Positions 8,580 to 17,584 of a stretch of DNA of 64,000 bases are shown here, one piece after another (the first letter of the stretch is position 1; every line of letters begins with the position of its first letter). The notes under the pieces were generated by a model, which did no database searches, was not told the origin of the DNA, and saw only the letters and a list, made by a program, of their open reading frames with translations. The translations under genes were made by a program, and so were the position numbers. This DNA is from Ruminococcus sp. (GTDB lineage: Bacteria; Bacillota; Clostridia; Oscillospirales; Acutalibacteraceae), in contig JAFTHZ010000007.1 of NCBI GenBank assembly GCA_017457155.1, positions 31,695-95,694 of the forward strand, given 5' to 3'.

Positions 8580-9281
8580 TTATATTCTGCCGTGCTCTGC
8601 GATGTATCTGCGGACCTTCTCAATGACACGTCTGTCGTTGTCATAGGTCACACCCCCGGCACCGCCAAGGGGAACCCAGGTGTAGCTGTCGATTTCTGAC
8701 TCCTGAATTCTGATGTTGTTGCTCTTGGCAACAGCGAGGAAGAACACAACCCTCTTTCTGATTTTTCCGTAGGGACAGTAGTCGCTGATTTCTCTGAATC
8801 CGTCCAGGATTTTTACGTCCAGATTTGTCTCTTCCTTTATCTCGCGGACTGCGGTTTCTTTCTCATTTTCCCAAAGCTCCACGTGACCCTTGGGAAAGCT
8901 GTAGAACCTGCCGTTGTGGTTCTTGACCAGAAGAATCATGTAGTCCTGTGCTTTGTTGTCCCAATGAAGGATAACCGCACCACAGGATTTTTCGTACAGA
9001 CAGCTGAGCTTCTGGATCTTCAGCTGCTTCATATTCTCCAGCAGGTTGCGGATCTCGGGCTCGTACATTATCTCGTTTCTGGGAGATACCACAAGCTTGT
9101 CGGTGCCATCCTCAAGGTGAGCGATGGCGGTGACGATTCCCGTGAAGTTGTCATAAACAGACTTTCTGGAGATTATGAGGGCATTCTGTGAGGGGATGTT
9201 CTCGCCGCTGACGTAGCCTGAGTACAGTCCCTTGTCTGACAGGGTGCCGTATATTGAAACTTTCACTTCAGTTGATAGCAT
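8580..9281 (-). CDS. Nudix hydrolase with a pyrophosphatase-like N-terminal segment
   Basis: I place the start at the ATG at 9281, preceded by AGAAGGAGTG; an ATG 27 bp further upstream would put this ribosome site inside the gene. The 233-residue product has a Nudix fold in its second half with a complete Nudix box: FPKGHVELWENE, then REIKEET. Substrates of such proteins are nucleoside diphosphate derivatives, but nothing fixes the one used here. The first 90 residues resemble part of family I inorganic pyrophosphatase (GIVTAIAHLEDGTDKLVVSP), apparently without its acidic active site; that is my pattern match and needs a profile search. The gene lies 33 bp behind the DHHW gene, likely cotranscribed. 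Confidence 0.85.
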   Translation of the reverse strand: MLSTEVKVSIYGTLSDKGLYSGYVSGENIPSQNALIISRKSVYDNFTGIVTAIAHLEDGTDKLVVSPRNEIMYEPEIRNLLENMKQLKIQKLSCLYEKSCGAVILHWDNKAQDYMILLVKNHNGRFYSFPKGHVELWENEKETAVREIKEETNLDVKILDGFREISDYCPYGKIRKRVVFFLAVAKSNNIRIQESEIDSYTWVPLGGAGGVTYDNDRRVIEKVRRYIAEHGRI

Positions 9282-9314
9282 ACTTTCACTCCTTCTCTGA
9301 ATGGTCAAGGGGTC

Positions 9315-10580
9315 TTAGCCCAGGAGTGCAGCAAGCTGGTCAGTATTGAGAGCGGTGTTTGCGGACATGACATTGTTGAGGATAAGCAGCTCTTCAATGC
9401 CGTTGTCAGTAAGGTAACTCTTAAGGTCTCCGCTCCAGTATCTGAAGTCCAGAATGTGAATCTCGTCGTAGTTGGCTGTCAGGTAGGGTGCCAGGGCGTT
9501 GCCGTAGGAATCCTTGATGAGGGCGATCTTCTTGCCTGTGCCTGCGTCAGAGCTGATGACAAACTCTGCAACATCACCCCAGCAGAAGGTGCCGTAGGTC
9601 AGGCTGCCGGGAGATGCAGGGTAGTAGACATCAACTATCTGAGGCTCGGAGGTCATATCCTCCTTCATAGTAGCGTAGGTGTAGTTGGGGAGAGTATAGT
9701 ACTCAACTACATCTGCGTTGGACGCCAGGGTCTCGGCGGCACCGTAGGCGGCGTTGCTGTTGCAGATATCGTGGAATGAACCGACAAAACCTGCGATGGT
9801 GTTCTTCTCAAGTCCTTCGATATCCATGGGAGCCAGCCCTGCCTCCTTGCAGAAGGCGGTGTAGCCGTAATATGCGCCCAGACCTGTCCAGTGGTGGTCT
9901 GTGTTGAAGTAGATGTAATCGGTGTTGTGTTCTGCCAGATTTGTGTAGCAGTTGACATCGATGACATTGTCGCCGGTTGCGTTCATGATGGCGGTCAGGT
10001 TGTCCGCTTGTGACATGGATGAAACTCCGCCGTCGATGAGTCGCTGGGGAAGTCCGAACTCGGTGTGGTTAGGAACAACCATGTTGTATACTGTCACGTC
10101 CTCCAGGGTGTCGGCAAAGCTGTTGACAGTCTGTGCATAGTAGTTGACAGCACTCTCTGAGTAGCCGAACAGATTGTAGGCTGCTTTGTTCCACAGATAC
10201 AGGGTAGAGGTGATGAGTTCTCCGTCTGCGCCGTTGTCGTCGATGTAGGGTTTTTTGAGCGCTATTCCCTCCTCGGTTACGGGTGGGGTGTTTGTTGCGG
10301 GCTGAGTGGTCTTGGTTGTGGTCTCCTCTGCAGGTTCCTTGTCAGATGAGCAGTTGCTCACACAGGATGAGATTCCGCCGATGATGGATGCCATTATCCA
10401 GACTATTGCCACAATAATAAGCAGACATACAGCCACGATAATACCCCTGCGGATATACAGCTGGGTCTGTTGTTTCTTTGAGCGTCGTCTGCGCTTGGAA
10501 TATCCGGGTCTTCTGGAATAGCTGTCTACCATTCCGATGAAATAGTCTCCGCTCCTTCTTCTTGTTCTTCTTCGTCTCAA
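9315..10580 (-). CDS. DHHW family membrane-anchored protein
   Basis: The start is a TTG with GGAGGG seven bases upstream. The 421-residue product begins with a strongly basic cytoplasmic tail (Arg/Lys repeats to residue 44), one membrane helix (about 47-70), a Thr-rich linker (83-103), and an extracellular DHHW domain with YFNTDHHWTGLGAYYGY near residue 230 and KDSYGNALAPYL near 360. It is a paralogue of the gene at 2-886, and shares the SGNH-like fold used in polysaccharide O-acetylation. No MBOAT gene is next to it, so its partner must be elsewhere. The Nudix gene follows in the same direction. Confidence 0.88.
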   Translation of the reverse strand: MRRRRTRRRSGDYFIGMVDSYSRRPGYSKRRRRSKKQQTQLYIRRGIIVAVCLLIIVAIVWIMASIIGGISSCVSNCSSDKEPAEETTTKTTQPATNTPPVTEEGIALKKPYIDDNGADGELITSTLYLWNKAAYNLFGYSESAVNYYAQTVNSFADTLEDVTVYNMVVPNHTEFGLPQRLIDGGVSSMSQADNLTAIMNATGDNVIDVNCYTNLAEHNTDYIYFNTDHHWTGLGAYYGYTAFCKEAGLAPMDIEGLEKNTIAGFVGSFHDICNSNAAYGAAETLASNADVVEYYTLPNYTYATMKEDMTSEPQIVDVYYPASPGSLTYGTFCWGDVAEFVISSDAGTGKKIALIKDSYGNALAPYLTANYDEIHILDFRYWSGDLKSYLTDNGIEELLILNNVMSANTALNTDQLAALLG

Positions 10581-10755
10581 GGTTTTTCCCTCCGAATCCT
10601 AAAGTTATGATAATTTTACATATTAAAGTATAATATACTGACTTTGCAAAGGCAACAAAAGTAAAAAAATTGTGATTATATCGGCATTTATTGTAATATT
10701 TTTTGGGAGAAAAATGTAAGTTCTGTTACATTATAGAAGAAAACTTATAATTTTA

Positions 10756-10784
10756 TTGCACAGAAAGTTCAGATGTGATAAAAT
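10756..10784 (+). promoter_or_regulatory. Promoter of aminotransferase-trpS unit
   Basis: TTGCAC at 10756-10761 and TAAAAT at 10779-10784, 17 nt apart, 42 bp before the start codon. Confidence 0.65.
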
Positions 10785-10826
10785 ACAAATGTATACACAT
10801 TTTTATAGAAAAAAGGCGTGATTTAG

Positions 10827-12011
10827 ATGGATTATACTTTTTCCCGCAGAATATGCGGTCTGAAGCCCTCCGCTATCAGAGAGATTTTTAAATATGCGGC
10901 AGACCCTACGGTGGTGTCTCTGTCAGCAGGTAACCCTGCTCCCGATGCATTTCCCGCACAGGCACTTGCAGAGATTTCTGAGAGGCTTATGAAAGAAAAC
11001 CCTGTTTTAGCACTTCAGTACGGACTCACAGAGGGATATCTTCCTCTGCGCAATTCCCTGAAGGATTATATGAAGAACAGCTATGGCATCGGCAGAGATT
11101 TTGACGAGCTTATCGTAACCTCCGGGGCGCAGCAGGTTATGGACCTGATGACAAAGGCACTGGTCAACGAGGGTGACGAGGTTATCTGTGAGGCTCCTTC
11201 CTTTATCGGTTCGCTGAATACCTTCCGCAGCTATGGTGCAAAGCTTGTGGGAGTTCCCATGGATGATGACGGAATGAATATGGAGGCTCTTGAGGAGGCA
11301 CTCAAGTCCCACTCCAAGGTTCGTTTTATCTACACAATCCCCACCTTCCAGAATCCCTCGGGCATTACAATGAGCCTTGAGAAGCGCCGCCGTCTGTATG
11401 AGCTTGCAAAGGAGTATGGCGTGCTTATTCTGGAGGATAACCCCTATGGAGAGCTGAGATACAGAGGAGAGACTATTCCCACCATCAAGTCTATGGACGA
11501 GGACGGCATCGTTGTGTATGCAGGTTCTTTCTCAAAGGTCATCTCTCCCGGTATGCGTGTGGGTTGGTTTGTTGCTCCCGCAGAGCTGTCTCAGAAGATG
11601 GTGGTATGTAAGCAGGGCTCCGATGTTCACACCAATATGTGGTCACAGGTGCTGTGCCACGAGTTTATGACCAAGTACGATTTTGAGGGACATCTGCAGT
11701 ATCTGCGTGAGCTGTATTCAAAGAAAGCCGAGTATACCATGGACCTGCTGAGGGAGAACCTGGGCGGAAAGATAAAGTTCGGCGAGATTGACGGCGGACT
11801 CTTCATCTGGTGTACTCTGCCTGAAGAGGTAGATATGCCTCAGTTCTGTCTTGACGCTGTGAAGAACAAGGTTTGCGTGGTGCCCGGTACCGCCTTCCTT
11901 GCAGACGAGACTCAGGTATCCCACGACTTCAGAATCAACTTCTCAACACCTACTGATGAACAGCTGAAGAAAGGCATAGAGATCCTCGGCAAAATGGCGA
12001 AGACTCTGTAA
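10827..12011 (+). CDS. PLP-dependent class I/II aminotransferase (2-aminoadipate/LysN-like)
   Basis: The 394-residue product is a fold type I PLP enzyme: SGNPAPDAFP near the N-terminus, SGAQQVMDL for cofactor phosphate contact, IPTFQNPSG, EDNPYGELRY, and YAGSFSKVISPGMRVGW with the Schiff-base lysine in SFSK. This set is typical of the MocR-related aminotransferases without DNA-binding domain, annotated as 2-aminoadipate or aromatic/branched-chain transaminases. The exact amino donor cannot be fixed from sequence. It begins after AAAAGGCGTGATTTAG and is followed 26 bp later by trpS in the same direction. Confidence 0.9.
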   Translation: MDYTFSRRICGLKPSAIREIFKYAADPTVVSLSAGNPAPDAFPAQALAEISERLMKENPVLALQYGLTEGYLPLRNSLKDYMKNSYGIGRDFDELIVTSGAQQVMDLMTKALVNEGDEVICEAPSFIGSLNTFRSYGAKLVGVPMDDDGMNMEALEEALKSHSKVRFIYTIPTFQNPSGITMSLEKRRRLYELAKEYGVLILEDNPYGELRYRGETIPTIKSMDEDGIVVYAGSFSKVISPGMRVGWFVAPAELSQKMVVCKQGSDVHTNMWSQVLCHEFMTKYDFEGHLQYLRELYSKKAEYTMDLLRENLGGKIKFGEIDGGLFIWCTLPEEVDMPQFCLDAVKNKVCVVPGTAFLADETQVSHDFRINFSTPTDEQLKKGIEILGKMAKTL

Positions 12012-12037
12012 GCTTAGATATATAGGAGAAAATTACA

Positions 12038-13057
12038 ATGGAACAGACAACAAATCAAGAGAAAAAGAAGATAGTATACAGTGCCATCCAGCCCTCAGGT
12101 ACCATCACTCTGGGCAATTATCTGGGTGCGCTGAGAAACTGGGTTATCATGCAGGACGAGGGAGACAAGAACTGCATCTATACTCTGGCAGACCTGCACA
12201 CAATCACCGTGCGCCAGGAGCCTGCACAGATGAGAAAGAATGTTCTGGAGGCATACGCATCTATTCTTGCCTGCGGTGTTGATGCAAGCAAGAGCATATT
12301 CTTCATCCAGAGCCACGTGCCTGCACACGCACAGCTTGCATGGATTCTCAACTGTTACACTCAGTTCGGCGAGCTGAGCCGTATGACACAGTTCAAGGAC
12401 AAATCTGCAAAGCATGCAGATAACATCAACGCAGGACTTTTCACCTATCCTGCACTTATGGCGGCGGATATCCTGCTGTATCAGGCAGACCTGGTGCCCG
12501 TAGGCGCGGATCAGAAGCAGCACATCGAGCTTGCAAGGGATGTTGCAACCCGTATGAACGGCAGATACGCAAACGTATTTACCATTCCCGAGGGATTCAT
12601 CCCCACCAACGGTGCTCGAGTAATGAGCCTTCAGGATCCCACCCGCAAGATGAGCAAGTCTGACGAGAATGTTAACGCCTGTGTATCCCTGCTGGATACC
12701 CCTGATGTTATTATGAAGAAATTCAAGCGTGCCGTCACCGACAGCGAGGCCAAGGTCTGCGTTGGAGAGGGCAAGGACGGCGTCAATAACCTTATCGGAA
12801 TTTACTCTGCCGTCACAGGTAAGACAGCCGACGAGATCACCGCTGAGTTTGAGGGCAAGGGCTACGGCGACTTCAAAGTAGCAGTAGGCGAGGCTGTTGT
12901 AGAGGAGCTTCGTCCCATCCGCGAGAAGTACGAGAAGCTCATCGCTGACAAGGCATACCTTGAGCAAAGCTATCGTGAGGCAGCTGCTGTGGCTGACCGT
13001 ATGGCACAGCGCACCCTCGACAAGGTAATGAAGAAGATTGGATTTATACACAGATAA
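12038..13057 (+). CDS. trpS: Tryptophan--tRNA ligase
   Basis: The 339-residue length fits bacterial TrpRS. The class I signatures are present: the HIGH-equivalent in QPSGTITLGNYLGALRN near residue 20 and KMSKSDEN near residue 205. The enzyme charges tRNA-Trp in the cytoplasm. The start follows TATAGGAGAAAATTACA. No T-box lies directly before it; it appears to be read from the aminotransferase promoter. Confidence 0.97.
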   Translation: MEQTTNQEKKKIVYSAIQPSGTITLGNYLGALRNWVIMQDEGDKNCIYTLADLHTITVRQEPAQMRKNVLEAYASILACGVDASKSIFFIQSHVPAHAQLAWILNCYTQFGELSRMTQFKDKSAKHADNINAGLFTYPALMAADILLYQADLVPVGADQKQHIELARDVATRMNGRYANVFTIPEGFIPTNGARVMSLQDPTRKMSKSDENVNACVSLLDTPDVIMKKFKRAVTDSEAKVCVGEGKDGVNNLIGIYSAVTGKTADEITAEFEGKGYGDFKVAVGEAVVEELRPIREKYEKLIADKAYLEQSYREAAAVADRMAQRTLDKVMKKIGFIHR

Positions 13058-13062
13058 CTCTA

Positions 13063-13103
13063 TGCCTTATGTATGATATTTCTGTCATAAATAAGGCATA
13101 TTT
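13063..13103 (+). terminator. Possible weak terminator or hairpin after trpS
   Basis: ATGCCTTAT pairs with ATAAGGCAT around a long loop, followed by ATTTAAT without a clean T-run. It may only partly stop transcription into the next gene. Confidence 0.4.
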
Positions 13104-13130
13104 AATCGTACAAAAAGGACGATTTTTTCT

Positions 13131-14825
13131 ATGAAAGCAAGGACTGGTTTTCTAAAGGAATATTTTATGAGTTTGCTTGCGGTCAAAAACAAATCAGAGG
13201 CTATCTCCAATCTGAAGAGAAACTGGTATTTCCCTGTTTCTGCTTTTGTGTTTTTCTTTCTGGAAGCCGATCTGTCTCCTGTATCGCTTGTAAGTCTTTT
13301 TATCACAATGCTTTTTCCCATAGTGATTGCAACTCAGGTTGAGTCTATGCAGCGCTATGTCAGGACAAGACGCAACTCGGTGTGCGTGCTTGGAGCCTTG
13401 TCTTCTCTCGGAGTATGTCTTGGAGCAGGCGAGCGCAACTACCTGATATGGGGAACAACGGAGCTTCTGACAGAGGGCATTGAGAAGCCTGTCCTGAGCA
13501 GTAATCTTGCCCTATGCCTGAGTGCGGTGGCGGTGTTGCTGTCGGCGGCCTTTGTGTATATCTGTCTTGTGTGGTTCTGGGACAAGCTGACGGAAATCTT
13601 CAGGGAGACAGGTGCTTTCAAAGACCTGAAACCTTATGAAATCGTGGTTTATGCTCTGATTGTTTTGGCCACGCTGCTGTTTGTGGGTTACTGCTTCATG
13701 CAGTCTCAGGCATTCTATGGCACAGATCTGAAGTACGACCTGATATACACCAGTGATTCTCCGTCATTTCTGACAGAGAACGTATACGTTACCCGTACTC
13801 ATCCCGAGAACGACCTGCGACAGCCTTTGTTCGCAGTATTTGCGGCTCCCTTTGTGGGCATTGCCTACGGTATAGCTCAGGTGCTTTTCCTGCCCCAGTC
13901 GGTGTCAGCCATGCTCCAGAACTTTGTTCAGGTGCTTATGATGCTGATGGCGAATTACCTGCTTGCAAGGATGCTCAGACTCACCGCGCTGAAGAGAATC
14001 TGCTTTATGGCACTTTTTAGCTGTACATACACATACCTTCTGTTCTCTCTGATGATGGAGCAGTACATTGTGGGATACTTCTGGCTTGTGCTCCTGATGT
14101 ATACTGCCTGCGAGGGCAAGGATGCATGGAGGCCTGCCTTCTACGGAACCTGCGGAACCCTGCTGACAGGAGCGGTGCTGGCACCTCTTATGAGCCACAG
14201 ATCTCCTCTCAGAGAGTTTAAGAAGTGGTTTTGGGATATGGTCAGATGTGCTGTGGAGTTTGCAGCTTTGATCCTCATCTGCGGACGGCTGGATATAGTC
14301 ACCAACCTGTACCACAAGGTGGCACAGCTTACGTCATTTACGGGAGAGGAGGTAACCTTCTCTCAGAAGATATATCAGTATTTTTCATTTGTTGCGGGAT
14401 GCTTCAGGGCACCCTCGGCAGGAGTCACCCCCAACGCAGAAGGATATACCTCCTGGCAGCTTGAGACCGTGACAGGTCTGAGCGTCGCGGGTATTGTCAT
14501 ACTGGTGCTTGCGGTTGTGAGCGGAATCCTGAGCCGAAAGAACAAGGTGTGTCTCATAGCAACAGGCTGGGTGTGTATGTCTGTGGTTATGCTTATGGTT
14601 CTGGGATGGGGCACTGCAGAGAACGGCCTTGTGCTTTATTCGCTATATTTCGGATGGGCATTTGTGGTGCTTTTGTTTAACCTTGCAGATATGCTGCAGA
14701 CAAAGCTGGGGGTCAGCTTTTTGTTGCCCTCGGTGACCGCTGTTGCCTGTGGCTTTATGCTTGCGGTCAACATCCCGTCTCTTGCTGAAATGATAAATTA
14801 TGCCATAGAGTGTTATCCTGTGTAA
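13131..14825 (+). CDS. Multi-pass membrane protein, GT-C-like (possible lipid-sugar-dependent glycosyltransferase)
   Basis: The 564-residue product has about a dozen hydrophobic segments. A polar loop after helix five or six holds SDSPSFLTENVYV and THPENDLRQPLFAVFAAPF, a conserved-looking acidic loop of the kind seen in GT-C membrane glycosyltransferases. I do not recognise a named family with confidence. A second ATG 36 bp downstream (13167) has a better placed AAAGGA and may be the real start. It heads a cassette with a UbiA-type prenyltransferase (44 bp on) and an acyltransferase, which points to building or decorating a surface glycan. Confidence 0.7.
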   Translation: MKARTGFLKEYFMSLLAVKNKSEAISNLKRNWYFPVSAFVFFFLEADLSPVSLVSLFITMLFPIVIATQVESMQRYVRTRRNSVCVLGALSSLGVCLGAGERNYLIWGTTELLTEGIEKPVLSSNLALCLSAVAVLLSAAFVYICLVWFWDKLTEIFRETGAFKDLKPYEIVVYALIVLATLLFVGYCFMQSQAFYGTDLKYDLIYTSDSPSFLTENVYVTRTHPENDLRQPLFAVFAAPFVGIAYGIAQVLFLPQSVSAMLQNFVQVLMMLMANYLLARMLRLTALKRICFMALFSCTYTYLLFSLMMEQYIVGYFWLVLLMYTACEGKDAWRPAFYGTCGTLLTGAVLAPLMSHRSPLREFKKWFWDMVRCAVEFAALILICGRLDIVTNLYHKVAQLTSFTGEEVTFSQKIYQYFSFVAGCFRAPSAGVTPNAEGYTSWQLETVTGLSVAGIVILVLAVVSGILSRKNKVCLIATGWVCMSVVMLMVLGWGTAENGLVLYSLYFGWAFVVLLFNLADMLQTKLGVSFLLPSVTAVACGFMLAVNIPSLAEMINYAIECYPV

Positions 14826-14868
14826 GGTACAGGATAATGTGTGAAATTGGAATATGGGAGGAAATGCT

Positions 14869-15729
14869 GTGAAACATTACATAAAACTCATGCGTGTTCA
14901 TCATTACATAAAGAATCTGCTGGTGTTTGCGGCCCTTGCGTGCAGCGGACAGTTTTTCTGTACAGACAAGCTTCTGGCAGGAGTGGCAGGCTTTGTTGCG
15001 TTTTCTCTTATTTCCTCAGTTGTATATATCATCAACGATATTAAGGACAAGGAGAAGGACGCCTGTCATCCCACCAAGTGCAACCGCCCCATCGCCTCAG
15101 GCAAGGTGTCAGTAAAGGGTGCGTTGGTGATGGCTGTGGTGCTGTTTGTGCTGGCTGCTGTGTGCAATATGTTTGCGTTCAGAGTCCTCTCAACAGTTTT
15201 GCTGGGACTGTATTTTCTGCTGAATCTGGGCTATAGTCTGGGGCTGAAGAACGTACCCATTGTGGACATTACCATTCTGGTTGCGGGCTTTCTCATCAGG
15301 GTTGTCTACGGCGCAGTTGTGACGGATATTGTGATTTCCAACTGGCTTTACCTGACAGTCATAGCCTTTGCTTTTTACTTTGCACTGGGCAAGCGTCGCA
15401 ACGAGCTCAAACAGCTGGGCGACGGTGATACCCGTCAGGTGCTGAAGGCCTATCCCTTAGGTTTCCTTGACAAGAGCATGTACATGTGTCTGACCCTTGC
15501 AAATGTGTTTTATGCACTGTGGACAATGGACAAAAACACAGTCTCAATGTATAACGAATACCTGATTTTTACAGTGCCTGTGGTACTGCTTATTACTATG
15601 AAATACAGTATGGATGTAGAGGGGGAGTCTGACGGCGACCCTGTTGAGGTGCTCGTACATGACAAGGTTCTGATGGGACTGTGCGGGTTATATCTTGTTT
15701 CGATGTTTCTTATTTTATATCTGAGTTAA
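14869..15729 (+). CDS. UbiA-family prenyltransferase, decaprenyl-phosphate phosphoribosyltransferase-like
   Basis: The GTG at 14869 is preceded at good spacing by GGGAGG, so it is preferred over the ATG at 14854 that overlaps this site. The 286-residue protein has eight or nine membrane helices and the catalytic motifs NDIKDKEKDACHP and KCNRPIASG (about residues 59-81), the pattern of Rv3806c-type enzymes that transfer phosphoribose from PRPP to a polyprenyl phosphate. A second Asp-rich region (YALGKRR then GDGDTRQVLKAYP) also fits. In mycobacteria the product feeds arabinan synthesis. No DprE1/DprE2 epimerase is visible here, so the final sugar is open. Confidence 0.88.
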   Translation: MKHYIKLMRVHHYIKNLLVFAALACSGQFFCTDKLLAGVAGFVAFSLISSVVYIINDIKDKEKDACHPTKCNRPIASGKVSVKGALVMAVVLFVLAAVCNMFAFRVLSTVLLGLYFLLNLGYSLGLKNVPIVDITILVAGFLIRVVYGAVVTDIVISNWLYLTVIAFAFYFALGKRRNELKQLGDGDTRQVLKAYPLGFLDKSMYMCLTLANVFYALWTMDKNTVSMYNEYLIFTVPVVLLITMKYSMDVEGESDGDPVEVLVHDKVLMGLCGLYLVSMFLILYLS

Positions 15730-15764
15730 TTTGTTTATTCTGAGGGGCAAAAGAGGTGAATAGT

Positions 15765-16835
15765 GTGGCAACTGAACGTGACAGAACCCTTGACAGGATG
15801 CGTGGTTTCGCTATGCTGTGGGTTGTGTTTGTACATGTACTGTACTGGGGAGCGTTTTATACCTCACCATTTACAGATATTCTGAAGTCCTTTCTGCTAT
15901 TTGAGATGCCCCTGTTCTTCTTTATCACAGGCGCAACCAACTCCATGAGCAGAGACACGGGTTACTTCTCTTTTGTATATAAGCGGTTTGCCAGAGTGCT
16001 GATTCCCTACTGGGTGTTTGCAGCTATCTGCGCAGTACTGTCTGTGGGAAAGTACACCCTGGAAAATGGCTTTGACCCGTTAAAGTCTGTTCTCATAACG
16101 GGCTCTTGGCTTGTGCCCATTGACAGACAGTTTAGCAATATAACCTACCTGACATGGGCGCTGTGGTTTGTGCCTGTGTACCTGTGCATAGTGCTTTTGA
16201 TTCCGCTGATGAAAAAGCTTGTGGGAAAGCCCCTGCAGTTTGTGATGTTTGGAACTTTGCTGGGAGTTTTCGTGATTTCTGATGTGCTGAATCTGGGATT
16301 TGTACAGAAGATATCCTTCTATGCTCTGTGGACCTTCGCAGGAATGTACTACCCCCTCATCAGGGAGAAGCTCACATCAGCAAAGACCAGAGTTATACTG
16401 GGTGCGGTGGCTGTTCTTGGTGCAGGAGTGCTGACTCTCCTTGGACTAAGCGGAGTTTCACTTGATATGCAGTATAATAAATTCCCTCCCAATATGGTGT
16501 TTCTGGTGTATTCCTGCACAGCTATGGGTGTTGTCGGACTTCTGACACCTGTGCTTGACAGCTTCTTCGGGAAAATCGAGAAAACAAAATTCCTTGGAAA
16601 AATCTTTGAGCAGTTCTCTGTCAGGAGTATGACGGTTTTTCTGTATCAGGTTTTTGCCTTCAATATAACCCTCAGAGCGGTGGCGGTGCTGATACCCTTC
16701 TCGTCTCCTCTGTGGGCGGTGGTAAAGGTGATTTTCTGCCTGGTAACAACGGTGCTGTTGTGTGCTCTGCTGGGAGTTGCTTTTGGCTGGGCAGAGAAGA
16801 TTCAGCCTCCTTCTCTTGAGAGAAAACATAAATAA
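15765..16835 (+). CDS. Acyltransferase 3 family membrane protein
   Basis: A GTG at 15765 sits six bases after AAGAGGTG; the GTG at 15756 lies within that site and is rejected. The 356-residue product has around ten membrane helices and starts with the family signature RTLDRMRGFAMLWVVFVHV, containing the R..D..RG and the key His. Members acylate exported sugars, lipids or peptides using acyl-CoA. It closes the cassette with the GT-C-like and UbiA-like genes, which makes O-acylation of the same glycan plausible. Substrate is not determinable. Confidence 0.88.
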   Translation: MATERDRTLDRMRGFAMLWVVFVHVLYWGAFYTSPFTDILKSFLLFEMPLFFFITGATNSMSRDTGYFSFVYKRFARVLIPYWVFAAICAVLSVGKYTLENGFDPLKSVLITGSWLVPIDRQFSNITYLTWALWFVPVYLCIVLLIPLMKKLVGKPLQFVMFGTLLGVFVISDVLNLGFVQKISFYALWTFAGMYYPLIREKLTSAKTRVILGAVAVLGAGVLTLLGLSGVSLDMQYNKFPPNMVFLVYSCTAMGVVGLLTPVLDSFFGKIEKTKFLGKIFEQFSVRSMTVFLYQVFAFNITLRAVAVLIPFSSPLWAVVKVIFCLVTTVLLCALLGVAFGWAEKIQPPSLERKHK

Positions 16836-16871
16836 CAAACCCTCCTGACAGGAGGTTTACTTTGTGATGAT

Positions 16872-16908
16872 CAGACTGCAGGAAGTTCCCTTCCTGTGGT
16901 CTGTTTTT
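16872..16908 (+). terminator. Terminator of the glycan cassette
   Basis: CAGAC-TG-CAGGAAG pairs with CTTCCTG-TG-GTCTG and is followed by TTTTT. A smaller CCTCCTG/CAGGAGG hairpin lies just before it at about 16841-16857. Confidence 0.85.
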
Positions 16909-16960
16909 GCATTGTGTATTACGAAAAAATACAGGAATAAGAAATAAATGGAAATTTGTG

Positions 16961-16987
16961 TGAGGTTTTCCTGTCTTTCTTCGTCTA
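16961..16987 (+). promoter_or_regulatory. Candidate ECF-type autoregulatory promoter
   Basis: TGAGGT at 16961-16966 and CGTCTA at 16982-16987 are 15 nt apart. CGTC in the -10 region is typical of ECF sigma promoters, and these genes often drive their own transcription. The match is by eye only. Confidence 0.4.
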
Positions 16988-17026
16988 AGGGATGAAATGG
17001 TAAAAGGTTCGGAAAGGAGAAAATCA

Positions 17027-17584
17027 ATGGATAACGGTGCAAGTAGCTACCACCGTTTCCTTGATGGTGATGATAGCGGATTTGTCGAGATAATAAAGCA
17101 GTACAAGGACGGACTTATACTGTATCTATCCGGCATAACAGGAAATGTGCATCTGGCAGAGGATCTGGCTGAGGATACTTTCGTAAAGATTATTACCAAA
17201 AAACCAGGATTCTCAGGAAGATCTACGTTCAAAACCTGGCTCTATGCCATCGGACGGAATGTAGCAAAAGACTATCTCAGACGCCATAAGAATATGGTGG
17301 AGATATCTCGGGAGGAGCTGTGTGAGATAAAGAGTGACGAACAGCTCCTTGAGAAGGTATACATAAAAGAAGAAGAGAAAATAGAGCTTCACAGGGCAAT
17401 GGATAAGCTGAGTACAGACTACAGACAGGTGCTGTGGCTGTGCTACTTTGAGGAATTGTCCTGCAAGGAAGCCGCCCGAGTTATGGGCAAGTCTGTCCAT
17501 AACATAGAGACAATGCTGTATCGGGCACGAAAGTCACTGAGATCACAACTTGATAAGGAAGGTTTCGTCTATGAAGGATTATAA
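17027..17584 (+). CDS. ECF-type RNA polymerase sigma factor
   Basis: The chosen ATG follows GGAAAGGAGAAAATCA; an upstream ATG at 16997 would swallow that site. The 185-residue product has sigma region 2 (HLAEDLAEDTFVKI, then FKTWLYAIGRNVAKDYLR) and region 4 (YRQVLWLCYFEELSCKEAARVMGKS...NIETMLYRARKSL), without regions 1 and 3, as in ECF factors. The gene overlaps by 14 bp with a membrane protein that is the likely anti-sigma factor. The third gene encodes a dockerin protein, a possible target. The signal sensed is unknown. Confidence 0.93.
   Translation: MDNGASSYHRFLDGDDSGFVEIIKQYKDGLILYLSGITGNVHLAEDLAEDTFVKIITKKPGFSGRSTFKTWLYAIGRNVAKDYLRRHKNMVEISREELCEIKSDEQLLEKVYIKEEEKIELHRAMDKLSTDYRQVLWLCYFEELSCKEAARVMGKSVHNIETMLYRARKSLRSQLDKEGFVYEGL

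Noticed and set aside
12095-13051. A 318-codon open frame on the minus strand
   Set aside because: It is antisense to trpS, which is certain from its motifs.
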